64,000 nt of DNA from Cotesia glomerata (GCF_020080835.1 NC_058159.1:11098001-11162000); one strand, 5' to 3'. Positions 10,307-22,995 are shown, counted from the first letter of the stretch. A program made the numbers and translations. The notes: a model not told the origin generated them from the sequence alone.

Positions 10307-12738
10307 GGGTGTCCGTTATTTACCAAGTTGGCTATTTCCACTTGGGTACCGTCAAAATTATTTCTGCTTGACCTAAAAAAAATTTTAGAAACAAAAAAAA
10401 ATTTTTACGATGCCGTTTAATCCTGCCTAAATAACGATACTTTTTCCATTTAATTAACATGGGATTATTGCACTTTTCAGCAAATAATTTTTATTTCGCT
10501 CATTATACTCCCTAACTTACCAACAATACTCGATTCTGTTTCTATTATGATCCCTTTAGATGGAGAAATTTTTAAATTGGCGCCAAAAATTTATATCATA
10601 ACCTTTGAAAAGGCCAAAATTTATTTTTATAGACTTTTCTGGTTATTTTACTTAAACTACTTACTAATTAATTTTTATTTTGAATTTTGTGTAAGATCTT
10701 TTATTTGAAACTGTCAATAATCATACAGGTTATAAATATAAATTTTAACATTCAAATCATTATTGATTTTATTTTAATACATATGTTAATTATTGAACTT
10801 TTATTTTTGTTGTCAGGCATTCCTTAGTAGCATTTGAAAATTCATTCTTATACTTTTTTATCACCTGGAGAAGATATTGTTTTTGATTCTCATCTTTAGC
10901 TACCATATTTATACATTCTTGAGCCAATTGTACAGCTCTCTCTCTCTCCGCTACATCATTAACAACTTTAATCTTGATAGCAATCTCTTATCCTTTTATA
11001 TAATCATCATCAAGAAAAAGTTAATGCTTCCCCACTAGACATTGATCCACCCGCGCTTGTCAAACGCAATGGCAAATAGTTTTCTGAAAGAAAATCAATT
11101 ATGTTTTATTGTTAAATAAATGCACTTAATAGATAATTCAACGTAATGATTGAGTTCAAGTCTAATACCTGAATTTTCTCTTGATAATTCAGAATCGTTC
11201 AACTGGTGTTCTATATAACAAGATGCTGCTTTAATGTTTTTAGAGGTTAACACTTCGATGGACCGATTATCATTTACAACAAGTGGATTATCAGAAGTTG
11301 ATACTTCAGTAGGGCGATCATGATCTTGTTTCTTTGAAATACAATATATATTGAATTTTAAGTCACATGAAAAATATTTTCAAGTATTTTATGAACGTTT
11401 CATTTATTAATTGACTAATATTTTATTGATATTACCAGATAAATCAATTACATTTCCTCGTTGATTGTCCGAAAAATTCAGATGGAATTATCTTTCTGAT
11501 CGTTGATCGATTAAAAAGTTTTTATATCATTGCTGACCATTTCAAAAACTCTGCCGTGAGCTATGTCAAATAAACTTTATAATTTAATTGAAAACTCTTG
11601 CTCTTTTTGTTGGTTTGAGGACACACCTGCATTTTTATGCAGATTTCTGTATTCATCGTGCAATTTTTACAATTTTTAAATACATCGTTTGTCATCTAAA
11701 ATAAAAATACGAGCAAATATCCAAAACTTTTTAACTTTTTCAATAGTTATTTTACATCCATCGCACACTGTTATTTTCACGTTTTTAGTATAATAAAATA
11801 GTAACCTTAAAGCTTGTTCATCAGTAGCTAATTTATTACTATTTATATCATCCGTAAGGTTTTCCAATAAAAACATCGGTTTTCGTAAATTTTTTTCTAA
11901 ACTCATGATGAAAGTTCTTGATTTTCAATAGATTGGAGCTCTCGCGGTTAGAAAGATATTTTTTAGTTGGATACCGATCAATTTTTCCACTTTCAATTCA
12001 TTGCACTAATCACTTCAACCTTACAATTGAAAATTTAATATTATAACATAAATTAAGGATTGTTCCGTTTACTATCCAAAAATGAAATATTGTCGTTAAA
12101 AGAACCACAACAACGAGAATAGACAGTGAGTTAAAAATTAATTTATCGTTTTTGTTTACTTTAACGACCGTATACGACAATATATCTAGTTGTTTCATTA
12201 AATTTGTGTTGGTAATAACCGTATTACCGTACTTAATTCCTTCACAGAATCACTGTGTAATCCGTACTTAATTCCTTCATAGAATCACTGTGTGACTTCA
12301 GATAATTTATTAATTAAAATTATTTTTTTGGAAGAAAAAAATAAGAAACTTTAAATGAAATACAAAATAAAAATTAATTAGTAAGTAGTTTAAGCAAAAT
12401 AACGAGAAAAATCGATAAAAATAAATTTTGACCTTACAAAAGGTTTTGTGATGAATTTTTTGGGCCGATATGGAAATTTCTCCATCTAAAGAGATCATAA
12501 CAGAAGCAGAATCGAGCATTGTTGGTAAGTTAAAAAGTATAATGAGTGAAATAAAAATTAGTTGCTAAAAAGTGCAAAAATCCCATGTTAATTAAATGGG
12601 AAAAGTATCGTTATTTAGGCAAAGTTAAGCGGCATCGTAAAAATTTTTTTTTGTTTCTAGAATTGATTTTAGGTCAAACAGAAATAATTTTGACGATACC
12701 TAAGTGGAAATAGCCAGCTTGGTAAATAACGGACACCC
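10307..12738 (-). mobile_element. GGGTGTCC-TIR DNA transposon, copy 2b (complete)
   Basis: Both ends are present: GGGTGTCCGTTATTTACC and its inverse, flanked by TA (10305-10306 and 12739-12740). The arms are over 300 bp. The element lies in the opposite orientation to copy 2a and is nearly identical to it. It inserted in or beside the ATGT/GT microsatellite of the AACTTCCCGC repeat, next to the Waldo-like insertion. Confidence 0.85.
10790..11906 (-). pseudogene. Transposase-like gene of copy 2b, broken
   Basis: Mirror of 4939-6056. The 76-codon opening frame (11676-11906) differs from copy 2a at one residue (Ala for Thr at position 52), and the later frame breaks, short intron and C-terminal NDVAERERAVQL block are shared. 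Identical lesions in two copies mean the gene was already dead when the copies spread, so movement must have used an enzyme supplied elsewhere, or one copy arose by segmental duplication. Confidence 0.6.
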
Positions 12739-13020
12739 TAGTCTGTATGTGTGTGTATGTGTGTTTTTTTTTTTTTTTTTTTTTCAGAGGGGGGAATCTT
12801 TTTTGCAGATTCCAGGCATAGCTGTTTCGCCTGGATATGTGAAGACTCGACGCAGCGTCATACTAAAACTCGACGCTAACGCCCCTATTCACTAAACCCT
12901 AAACCCCTTTTCTTCTTTCCTTTAATCCTTCATGGGAACCGCCGTCAGGCATTACTTCGTGAGGGGAGGAACTCGCTACTGCTCTTCCTTCTGGTGGCTA
13001 ACGTGTTAACTACCTTCGTT

Positions 13021-14373
13021 CTATCTTCTGATATTTGCTTTTCTTCTTTCGGTGGAACGCAAGTCTTTGAAGACTTCTGTTGCAAACGTGTTGGTAGCGT
13101 TCCAGGCAGCTTCTGATGACAACATTGCTTCCACTAGTGAATCTGGTTGCATTCTCTGGTTCAGGATCCTCTCCAACTCTTCACGCTGTGGATCGAAACG
13201 AGGACATACAAAGAAGACGTGCTCCGCATCTTCAGCAACTCCTGGGCAGGACGGGCACTTCGAAGAGTCATCGTGCTTAAAGCGGTGTAGATACTCTCGA
13301 AAACACCCGTGTCCCGACAACATCTGCGTAAGATAGTAATTGACCTCGCCGTGATTCCGGTTAAGCCAAATGTCGGTCCGAGGTATGAGGCGGTGCGTCC
13401 ACCTACCCTTCTCTGCAGCATCCCATTGTAGTTGCCATCGGCCTATGCTGTTCTGACGTTCTTCAATTCTAAGTTCTTCAGGGCTCAGTGCAGTTGACCT
13501 TTTTTATTGGTAAAGGGCTCGTTTTTCCTCTTCTAGAACTCTAAGAGGTAGGGTTCCGGCAATGACGCACACTGCTTCTTCTAATATAGTGCAGAAGGCA
13601 CTAGCTACTTGTAGGGCACTCAGTCGATATACTGGTCCAGCTTTTTTCCATGATTCTTGGGTTTCCAGTGCATCAGCCCAAATGGATATTCCGTAAGTGA
13701 GCACCGATGTGACTACTGATGACAATAGTAGCCTCCTGCTCTGCATCTGGCCTCCGATGTTAGGCATCAGCCGTGCGAGACTAGCCCTCACTATTGACGC
13801 TTTGGCACTGACGTGTTCCACCTGCTGCTTGAAGTTGAGTCGGGCATCCAGCATCACTCCCAGATAACGGATAAATGGTTGTGATGTGATTTTTTGTTCT
13901 CCGACTCTCAACTTGATAGTTTCTACCGTTTTTCTACTGGTGATGAGCACTGCCTCGGTTTTATGCTTGGCTAGTTGCAAGTTCACCATGTCCATCCACA
14001 AATTGACTCGTCTGAATGTAATATCAAATGCCATTTCTGTCTCTTCGGTGCTTTGCGACGATCAGGACAGCTACGTCATCCGTATATGCTACAAGTTTGA
14101 CTCCCGTAGGCAATGCTATTCTCAGGAGGCCATCATACATGATGTTCCATAGCAGAGGACCTAAAACTGATCCCTGTAGCACTCCTCCGGTGATTTCGTA
14201 CTCTTCCGTACCGTTCTTCTAGAGCCCGCATAACGTAGTCCCAGTTAGCGGAGTTGAAGGCATTCTTGATGTCCAAAGCAGCCACCAAGCAGTATTTCTT
14301 CTTTCCACCCTTCCATCTCGTTCCGGTGATTGCATCCTTGGCTGTATCAACAACCAATTTGATCGCATCCATA
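13021..14373 (-). pseudogene. Waldo-like ORF2, 3' half (RT core end and C-terminal domain)
   Basis: Three frame-shifted pieces. 14133-14372 has the RT block LVAALDIKNAFNSANW. 13504-14034 has NLQLAKHKTEAVLIT, IRYLGVMLDARLNFKQQVEH and the thumb region. 13021-13323 has LSGHGCFREYLHRF and the C-terminal CPSCPGVAEDAEHVFFVC zinc motif. The segment that should carry the FADD catalytic motif lies between pieces (about 14035-14130), where LVAYTDDVAVL can be followed in another frame. At least two frameshifts; not functional. Confidence 0.8.
14367..14373. repeat. Target site duplication ATCCATA, left copy
   Basis: Repeated exactly at 30261-30267. Removing one copy and the intervening block restores Waldo-like ORF2 without a gap, proving the 15.9 kb between is an insertion. 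Confidence 0.8.
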
Positions 14374-14598
14374 TTATTATTATTTATTTATTTAATTGGC
14401 CATGAAGTCGAAACTCCTTGCGGCCATCCAAAATTGATACAAAAAATCTTAATATAATATATAAAGTAGTGTGTTAAGTAGTATATATAAAGTATATATA
14501 TATATATATATATAAAGTAGTATATATAATGTAGTGTGTTAAACACTCAGTCACTCAATCACTCAATCATCACTAAATTCTAATACAATGAATACATA

Positions 14599-16414
14599 TT
14601 ATGATCTATCAGATTGTAAAAAATATTCATAACAAGCAGTTCGAAACTCCATAAGCATTGGTAACGTCGTACAATTAGCTGGTAATTGATTCCATATTTT
14701 AACCGCAGATATCAAGAATGATTTTTCATACTTCGCTGAATGATAAACCGGTAACTCAAGATAGTTTTGACGAATATCTCCTCGGCGTAGGCGAGGCTCA
14801 AGAATTTCTAAGTCTCGCCTAATTAGAGGCTTTTGATTAAGATACAATGCTTTATAAATAAGACACGATAAGAAAAATTTACGCCTAGAACTAAATGTCA
14901 GCCAACGAAGCTCAGTATAATATTGAGTAACATGTTCATACTTTGATATTTTAAAAATGGTTCGTACACAAGCATTTAATTTTCTCTGAAGTCTAGTCTG
15001 TTGTTGACCTGTATTATCAGTATAAATAGCCGCGCAATAATCAAAAATAGGATAAATTAGAGTAGTGACCAATCTTTTCCTAACAGGCAATGAAAAAACA
15101 TCTCCATTCATCTTTAACTGTGCAAGTACTCTCATGCTACTTTTGCAAATCTCAGTAATTTGTAAGGACCAAGTTAGAGTGTCTTGAAGTATGACTCCTA
15201 GATACTTTACCGATTTACAATAGTCAACTATAATATCATTTACAACTATATTTGGAATCACTTCACATTGAACATCAGCCAATTTTTGTGCTGATCCAAA
15301 AATCACTGCCTTTGTTTTGTTAGGATTTAGTTTAAAACCGTTTATAATACACCACTTTAGAATTATAGCAATTTCCTCATTCAGAATTCTTACAGAGCTT
15401 TCTATATCACAAGGTTTACATGTTAAATAGACAACTAAATCATCAACATAAAACAAGTGCTTACAGCGCTTAAGTAATACACCCAAATCTGTAACATAAA
15501 TGGAATAAAGTAGTGGTCCAAGGACACTGCCCTGCGGAACACCACTCGAAATTTCTTTCCAGTCTGATATACCAAAATTATCAATTCTAATTGCTTGCAA
15601 CCTATCTTTTAAGTATGATGCAATCCAATCAATAGCAAGATCTCCAAAACCTATAGCCTTTAATTTAAATATTAAAATCTTATGCACAACAGAGTCAAAC
15701 GCTTTGCTGAAGTCGAAAAATACAGCAATATTAATCATTGTGTTATCAATGCCTAATCTAATATCATCACATAACTTCAAAACAGCATCCTGTGTATTCA
15801 GACTTTCCTGAAAGCCAGTTTGGTAATCATCAATAATTCCATTGACAGTTAAATAATTAATAATTTGATCATGGACACATCTTTCTAGCGCTTTTGACAA
15901 TGTACAAGTTATTGATATTGGCCTGTAGTCTGAAAACACAGTTGGACTCCGAGTTTTCGGCAAAGGCAACACATAAGACTGTTTCCAGATCGATGGGAAG
16001 AAACCTGAAGAGAGAGATAGATTAAATAAATCAGTAATAGTTTCCAGAAAATAAGGCATTACAATTTTGTATGTTTTTATGTCAAAACCATCAGGACCCA
16101 TAGAGCTGGAAGTCAGTCTCATGATTGCCTTTTTTACAATATCACATTCCAGTCTATTAAATTCAAAAGTCGTCTCATACCTAGTTAAACATTTATAAAT
16201 ACACTATAATATACATTATAATCAATATTATCCGAAAATGAACCCGCCACCGTCATGAAATATGTATTCAATTCATCTATGTTAAGATCATGGTAAATAT
16301 TGGAATCTGAACTTTTAATTAATCCTAAATTCCGAAAATCATTCCAACATGATTTAGCATTTTTACAATTCCGAAAACGATAATCAAAATAGTTTTTCTG
16401 TTTAACCGATAGAA
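14599..16414 (-). pseudogene. CR1-group ORF2, reverse transcriptase part
   Basis: A 507-codon uninterrupted piece (14599-16122) carries the RT domain: SMGPDGFD, DYRPISITCTLSK, FDFSKAFDSVVHK, GVPQGSVLGPLLYS, catalytic YVDD in HLFYVDDLVVYL, and KYLGVILQD. A separate piece at 16185-16414 (YFDYRFRNCKNAKSCWNDF) is the linker from the endonuclease and is in another frame, so there is a frameshift near 16190. No C-terminal zinc knuckle is seen, normal for this group. It reverse-transcribes its own RNA at a nicked target. Confidence 0.85.
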
Positions 16415-16422
16415 AAAACATT

Positions 16423-17362
16423 CAATAGAAATTTATATGAGGAGTTGCGCCTTCGGGCTTGATCGCTCCAACTCGTGTAAATTCGTGTCACACCATGGCT
16501 GTCGCTCATGCGCGCCCTGGTTAGCGGGAGAGAAGCCGGCTCGCGTGGCGGGCGAAAAGGAGTTGTGCTTGGACGCTCGTACTAGTACGACTACTCTGTG
16601 TCAATCGTTTCTGATTTATCACGTATAATACGCATTTACTTTAACACTTAAAATTTTCATTAAATATTATTAGTTTCATTAATTTCAATTACCAATTAAA
16701 TTCTCGAATCATTAAATTTCATTAGTAATTATTCAGTGAGTTAAATAAATCAAAATTAATAAGTGACGCCACGCGGTTATTGCGCGCCATATTGAGAAAG
16801 GATTGCATCAGCCACGCGGCTTTAGTCAATCCATAGTTAATACGCAATACTTATAATAAATTACATTAAATTCATCGTTCGACATTTAACCATCATTCTA
16901 TCAAATCAAATTTCATCAATTATTCAATTCTGACGTCAAATTATCTAATTAGTTCCTACACTAATAATTATAATCTATCAGTATTTACACTGACGTTGTA
17001 CGTCGATTGATTAGTATTGCACTATCAATCGACTCTAGTTAACTTAAAAGTTAGCGTCAATTCACGAATTCTGAATTAATACATTTTGCGTTTCTAAGAA
17101 GGTTGAGCTCACCTCGTGTTGATTGCGACGGCAATTTACACATAGTCTTATTCGCACTACACGCTTTGCGTTCTTACTTGTACATTTTTTCATTCGAGGA
17201 GGTTTTTTCTCAGTGCAACTGAGTTTTCCTCCTCTGGGGATAAATAAATCTTCATTTTATTCCCCTACAAATCGACGCACAATTTATTTAATATCCTAAT
17301 CCTAAATTAACTATAATTTTTAAAACAATTACGGAAACTATCCTAAGTGGATAGTTTTCGAC
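16423..17362. mobile_element. 940-bp unclassified insertion with 8-bp target duplication
   Basis: AAAACATT occurs on both sides (16415-16422 and 17363-17370). Excising one copy and the insert restores the ORF2 reading AKKMFFLSVKQ in frame, so the boundaries are firm. The insert is GC-richer at its left end (GGTTAGCGGGAGAGAAGCCG) and AT-rich in the middle. It has a strong hairpin at 17195-17236 (GAGGAGG ... CCTCCTC with inner CTCAGT/ACTGAG) and a perfect 9-bp hairpin at 17338-17360 (AAACTATCC/GGATAGTTT) near its right end. No clear TIRs and no coding frame. An 8-bp duplication would suit a hAT-like non-autonomous element or a SINE; I cannot decide. Confidence 0.7.
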
Positions 17363-18438
17363 AAAACATTTTCTTTGCCTCAGAAATTCTGCCTTTAATT
17401 ATTTTACGTAGATTAGGATACTCTTTAAACGCCAAGTCGGATCTTTTGAAGATCCTGTACAGCTTCGATCGGCGATGCTGAAGTCTTGATATCCAGATTG
17501 ATCCATGGCGCCGGTTGATCCCGAAGAGTAACCTCTCTGAGCGGTGCTAGTTCTTCTATTACACCCCCAATATGTTGATGTAAACGTTCATTCATAGTAT
17601 CTACCGATGTTGCATTAGCAATGTCCGAGAGATCTAGACTTAAACAGAGCTGTTGAAGGTTGGTATCATCAATCCGTGCCCAATTTCTGCACCATATTCT
17701 TCTGTGACCAACTGACGATATGTTATAATCATATTGCAGAGAAATTAGATCATGATCTGCAAGGAACGGTTCTGACGACTGCTTGGTAGTCAGAACTAAG
17801 ACCTGATCGCTTACCAAACAATGATCAATCCATGAGTGGCTGTAAGCAGTGTGATGAGTATTATCATAATTAAGTAAATGTAGGCCTAAGCATCCACAGA
17901 ATTCCAATAGACAATCCGATTTCGAGTTGGCTGTATTCATATTAATATTGAAATCTCCAATGAGTATAACATGCTTATAATGCGGCATTATATGATCCAA
18001 ATCGGCTTCTAGAAGGTTTAAGGTCTCAGAGATCGGCGGATTATACACAACGCCAACTAAAATTTTTTGTCTTCTAGTATGCCACACTTCCATGAAAAGG
18101 TATTCAGGATGGTTCGGAAGATAAGTTGAAGTTAGCACAAATCTAGACGCAAGAGCATTCCGAATATACAACGCAACACCCCCACCATTTCTATTAGTAC
18201 GATCATTTCTAAATAAGGTAAACGATGGAATTTTGAACTGAGCATCTGACATGTTAAAGTTTAACCACGTTTCACTGACAGCTATAATGTCAAAAGAATG
18301 TGTTCTAAAAAAATCCTTGAATAAACAGAAATTATTGTTGAGCGAACGGTTATTCACATGACAAATGTTGAGAGGCTGTCGATTCAATGAAATTGAAGTA
18401 GCTGATACATCCGAACTTGATAATGACTGAGTGGGCAT
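17363..18438 (-). pseudogene. CR1-group ORF2, APE-type endonuclease part
   Basis: Opens with MPTQSLSSSD at 18438. Endonuclease motifs follow in order: ICHVNNRSL, AVSETWLN (catalytic Glu), RNGGGVALYIRN, VILIGDFNINM, HSWIDHCLVSD and FLADHDLISL, where ADH replaces the usual SDH. The frame stops at 17425, but a neighbouring frame continues as YRIFKRSDLAFKEYPNLRK up to the insertion at 17362, so a frameshift lies near 17480. The nicking activity may be lost with the broken fusion to the RT. Confidence 0.8.
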
Positions 18439-18543
18439 AAGTTATTGCAGATTCTTTTGCAAAACCTCCATGCCTGATGAAGTTAACAATCTCAACGATG
18501 GCTTTTCTGATGAAAATCTAACATGAACAGCTGCTCCAGCTAT

Positions 18544-19410
18544 CTAAACATTACTTGGAATCAATTTTGAATACGTTTTAAGGACCTGCTGCCGAAATTT
18601 ATACAAAGCCGATGGATGCCTGCGATGTATACGAATAGGTTGAGATGACACATCATCATCCACTAAAAGTCTATTGCCCGGAATCACAATATCCTTTACC
18701 TTCCCAATAATATGATCTACTACTTCTTTACTTTCAAATTTAACTAAGACATCTCGATCTCTCTGCTTTCCAAAACGCGTTCTCGGTTCCGCTGGCTTAC
18801 CAATTCGACGAACAAACTTTATTTTCGATGCATCAACTGAATTATCTGTCAAGATAAGTAAATTCTCAACAGCTTTCTTAAGATCTTCTCCTGATGTTTC
18901 CTGTAGACCTTAAATGGACAATTCATCCGTAAGTGCCTGTGACTCCATTTGAAGCGCATGTTGTTAAAAATTACAACTAACTAATAATTCGGCTACTTTA
19001 GCAACCTTATCAGCAGCTTTTGATTTCCCAGAATCCTTATTCTTCTCCAGGCCATCGACTATTTTCTGCAAATCATTCACCTGCTCAGCTAACTTATTCT
19101 GAGTTTTTTCCAGAGTATCAAATTTTCCGAGTAGTTGATTAACTGATTTTTGTAAGTCTGATAATTTATCTAACTTATCTAGTTTTTGCAGTTTTGACAA
19201 ATGCCCCTCCAAAGTAGCCAACACGTTCATTGATGTTTTCTCAAAGCAAAATGGGCATTTTACTTTAATAAACTCCACAGCTTCTGATGATGATCCAATG
19301 TTGTATCTTAATTTGACACAAGATGGATGAAATTTGTGATGATATTGACAGCTTGCTTTAATGTAATGCGCACTGTCGGTAATCTCAGCAAGACACAGTA
19401 TGCACGACAT
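18544..19410 (-). pseudogene. CR1-group ORF1 (PHD-like finger, coiled coil, C-terminal domain)
   Basis: One reading frame with two in-frame stops (near 18910 and at 18961-18963). The N-terminus MSCILCLAEITDSAHYIK starts a Cys/His finger of PHD or RING type (CxxC, HxxH, HPSC, CPFC). About 60 residues of leucine-spaced coiled coil follow (LSKLQKLDKLDKLSDLQ), then a basic C-terminal domain (FVRRIGKPAEPRTRFGKQRD) typical of nucleic-acid-binding ORF1 proteins of this group. Presumed role: packaging the element RNA. Confidence 0.75.
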
Positions 19411-19480
19411 TATTACAAAGTGAACTCAGTGAAAAATAGATGGAAGCACCAAATATTAACGCACCTCAAGTCCAACCTTA

Positions 19481-20057
19481 AAATTCCTCCAAATTAATAC
19501 AAAAATAGAAATAAACAAGTTAATCTAAAACACAGTATATTAATTTATTAATCCGCAGATGCACAAAAAATTTGTGAAAAAGGTATTATAAGCGGGGAGG
19601 CGGAGGGGTGTGACGAGCGATGGCACCGCGGGCCTCATCGACGGAAGAGCAAGCCACCGCTACCGCGACCACGTCGACTGCCCGTGCTACGGCATTTATG
19701 TATTTATTTTTAGTTTTGTTTATGAGTTGAATTATTTCGTTAATTATTAATTATTATTGGTTATTATTATTTTTTATTTGTTATTAATTAATTATTAATA
19801 ATTATTGGAAACGACGGTGAAAAGTAAAAAAAAAGGAATTTGTTAGTTCACCATCGTCGCGATAGATGGCGTCGCTTGTTCGCTCGCAGTAAAAATCACC
19901 GAGCTAATATAAGCGAAACCACGTCGTGATAATTTTTGTTCTTTCAAAGAACAAAAATTGACTTTATCTGAAATTAATAATTGATTAAAATTTTTCGAAT
20001 AAATTCGAAATATCCAATTAATAATTAATTTCTAAGTCCCAGCGACTATTTAGTATG
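19481..20057. other. Unassigned sequence between ORF1 and the LTR element
   Basis: A GC-rich stretch near 19590-19690 (GCGGGGAGGCGGAGGGGTG; CGACCACGTCGACTGCCC) is followed by AT-rich DNA. It may be the 5' UTR of the CR1-group element. The last ~35 bp (TTTCTAAGTCCC ... TTAGTATG) resemble 29420-29445 on the other side of the LTR element, so the two flanks may once have been repeats of each other. Confidence 0.4.
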
Positions 20058-20449
20058 TGTAAGACTCAAGGTTTATATTTTATATACCACTCATATTTAT
20101 TTATACATAATTACTACATTATACTATAATATACATAATATACTATAATATACATTATTACTACAAGTAATAACCCGACAATAACTACTGAATGAGACAG
20201 CTAATGAAAGCCAATATAATTAAGGGATGACAATGACTGGGTGGTGTTGTACTAGGACCTATCGCGTGAGGTCCTTCATGAAGGGTGGCGTCGGAATGCC
20301 CCTAACAATCTCTCTCGTAGTCCTCTCAACCCTCGTTGAGTGGGGGCGAGTCTTGTCACGGGCTGGGGGTAAGACCTTACGTCACAGATCTCGGGCCTCA
20401 CGATACTCGACAGTCGTCAGCCTCGGCAATAAGAATAGCGTTGCTTACA
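20058..20449. repeat. LTR, left copy
   Basis: 392 bp, TG...CA bounded. It matches the right LTR with few substitutions. It is 20 bp longer because of an extra ATATAC-type unit near 20120-20140. The GC-rich second half contains GTTGAGTGGGGGCGAGTCTT. Confidence 0.85.
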
Positions 20450-20956
20450 GTCGGCCGTCCTGGTGATGCTCGCGTCCTCGCGACTAGTGGTCAGCTGCAC
20501 GTTCAAATGACCATGTCACTTTGCCTGCTATATCAATATTTTCGACCTAAAATAATATTCGAGTATTATCAGTATTTGAAAAATATAAGATATCATGCAA
20601 TATCATGCAGCCATTCCTATTGTAAGATCAAAGCCGTTCTCGTTTTTATCAAAAATCAACAACACATTACAATTAGACAATAATCATGTGCATCCTCTAC
20701 CTACTAGACTCAGGGCATGTGTCTATACCGCTGATCCAGTCATACATGCTTAAACTTTAGAGCCGACCAATTGGCACCAGTGACTTCGTATCTGACTCAG
20801 CCGTCCACCGGATACGAATCACTACTCGCCATATAGCTTGTCTGCAGCTCTAAATTTTAACATTCCATTAAATTTTCATGCGTATAATTTCAAGCTTAAC
20901 CTATTTACGTCGTTAGTACTCAATAACGATTGCATGCTTTGTGACAGATATCACTA

Positions 20957-21225
20957 AAACCACTAGTAGTACGGAGAAACCACTGCCAACCGGCGCTTGA
21001 TCGATTAAGATCTTCGCAGTTTCTCGACGTAACCACCAGGACGTTGGAGTCGTCGCCCGGTCATTACTGACCGCCCGATCGTTCAACGATCACACGACTC
21101 ATATCGGCTTTCGCCAATTAAACCACTAGTAGTGCGGAGAAGCTACTCCCATACGGCACTTGATCGATTCCCTAATCTTGCAGTCTCTCGACGCAACTAC
21201 TAGGACGATGACTCCCTAGCCAGCA
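20957..21225 (+). repeat. Two tandem ~164-bp units in the LTR interior
   Basis: AACCACTAGTAGTACGGAGA at 20957 and AACCACTAGTAGTGCGGAGA at 21120 begin two diverged units that also share CTTGATCGATT and TCTCGACG. Function unknown. Confidence 0.6.
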
Positions 21226-22570
21226 TTAGGATGCAAATCCTCCTCCATCTGGCCTCCATTTGTAATGAGTTAGGTCATATTCGGTGCACTAATGAAGTAT
21301 CCTTGCTGCTACGGAGCTCAGGATCACTCCAGCTGTTCACCAACTCCTCCAGGTTCGCACTAATAAGTGCCGATTGTTGCTGCAACCGCTTAATTTTACA
21401 CTGTCAAGAGTTGAACGGCCAACGTGATGGTCCAACTCAGCTTTTTATCTAGAACAGATTAAGAGTGTCGACGATGTAACGTCTTACCACTGAAATCCCT
21501 TCAAGATTCCTGGTTTTCCGTCTACAATCATAATGACGGTCCATGACGTACTCGATGCACACGTTCGTGCATCTCATGCACTGTCGTCAATTGTTGAAAG
21601 ATCTTCAACAGCTATCGCTGCCGTCCATACTGACTCGGTAATATCTGTACAACGGTTACTCGAGCAACAGACGTATCCCAGACGAGTTGATACTTCAGCA
21701 CTCGTCAGAACCACCTTCGAAGCCTAGTCAGAAACTTTGAAGACATGAATTAACATTTTAGCTAGAGACAAATGTAATGCTCTCGACGATATATAAATCT
21801 TATCTTCATCAAGCCTTAATTACAATAACTTAATAATTATTTTATTTAATTTTTAATTGTTACTATGCTCACATATTCTATCGCTGAAATTCCAGCTTGA
21901 ATTTCAATCATATTTTATACAGGTACGAGAAACCACATTTCGTTCACTCAACATCCAAGAAGGACGTATAGCTGATTTCCCTTACTTTAAGATACTCAAC
22001 GTACTCAATGTTAGACCATAGTAATTCTAACAACCGATACCTCATGGCTGATGTGACAATATACTCTAAGCAGTATCCACGACCCTTTTTTTTTTTTGAG
22101 GTCCAGTTGACCTGAGTTTACTACCTGACTATTACTTGTCGTAAAATTAACCCGCAGTCTTAAACAAGACTACTATTATTTAAGGGACAGTAACTGCGCT
22201 ACTGTACAGATTCAAACCAAACTATTTTGCAATTACGTAAATATCGATCTTGTTGACCGACGTTTCTATTACTTTAAGATCTTAAAATCTTGTTCTGTCG
22301 GCAGGGCATTCAATAATTTCGTAGTAGTCCGATACCACATGGTGATTTTAAAAATGATAATTTCGATTACAATTTAAATTTGCAAACTTCATCCGAGTAT
22401 TGTGCGATATTAATTAACAATGCTCAGTGATAACTCTTCGCAAAAATACCGATATGAGTTTAGAATATAGTGCTGAATTATTTAATCGCTCATCTAATTC
22501 TTCATCTTTCTAGTATGCAATTAGTACATCAATTAATGACCTAGCATTCACAAATAATCGACTTCAATAA
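21226..22570. other. LTR-element interior, no recognised gene
   Basis: Short frames at 21231-21452 and 21533-21727 do not resemble known proteins. On the minus strand QQQSALISANLEELVNSW (about 21300-21385) could be a trace of a gag-like helical region, but it is too short to call. Confidence 0.35.
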
Positions 22571-22756
22571 TCTATACTAATATTATAAAGGGGAAAGAGT
22601 TGATCGTTTGTTTGCATGAAATGGACTCCGGAACTACTGAACCGATTTGCAACATTCTTTCACCGTTGGGAAGCTACACTATCCCCGGATGACATAGGCT
22701 ATATTATATTTTCAAATTATTGTTAAATACCCTGCGAAGCCGGGGTAGACTGCTAG
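22571..22756 (+). mobile_element. Short Helitron-like non-autonomous element
   Basis: Begins TCTATACTAATATTATAAAG and ends GCTAG before T, with A to the left: A|TC...CTAG|T, the expected insertion pattern. The body has GAACTACTGAACCGATTTG and GGGAAGCTACACTATCCCCG, motifs I recognise from short helentron/Helitron elements of invertebrates, and a GCGAAGCCGGGG end region. The terminal hairpin is degenerate. Confidence 0.6.
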
Positions 22757-22995
22757 TCATTAATATTATTAATTATTTATCTTTAACTTTCGTCCATCAA
22801 CTATATACTTTGTCAATTTATAACTGACAATTCTACTTTACGATATCAAACGCTTAACAATTTTATTTACATCTTGTTTAAAAATGTCTAGCCAATTTGA
22901 TATTATTACGGGACGTTAAAATTTGTTAAATAACATCTCTTACAAAACTATCTGATTTTTCTAACTCAAATGATAGTGCTATCATACTAACGTCC

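Larger units (their letters stand above)
14374..19480 (-). mobile_element. CR1/L2-group non-LTR retrotransposon with PHD-finger ORF1
   Basis: The 3' end at 14374 has an ATT/ATTT microsatellite tail (in place of poly-A) and a (TA)n stretch at ~14490-14515, followed upstream by ORF2 and ORF1 in the expected order. ORF1 has a PHD-like finger plus coiled coil, and ORF2 has an APE endonuclease plus YVDD reverse transcriptase, which together fit the CR1/L2/Crack/Daphne group. The exact 5' end is not defined; 19480 is where ORF1 similarity ends. It is interrupted at 16423-17362. Confidence 0.7.

Noticed and set aside
12704..13336. Plus-strand frames opposite the Waldo-like ORF2
   Set aside because: Antisense shadows of the retrotransposon and its poly-A tract.
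16437..16628. 63-codon frame starting MRSCAFGLDRSN
   Set aside because: It lies in the GC-richer end of the 940-bp insertion, has no known motif and no support as a gene.
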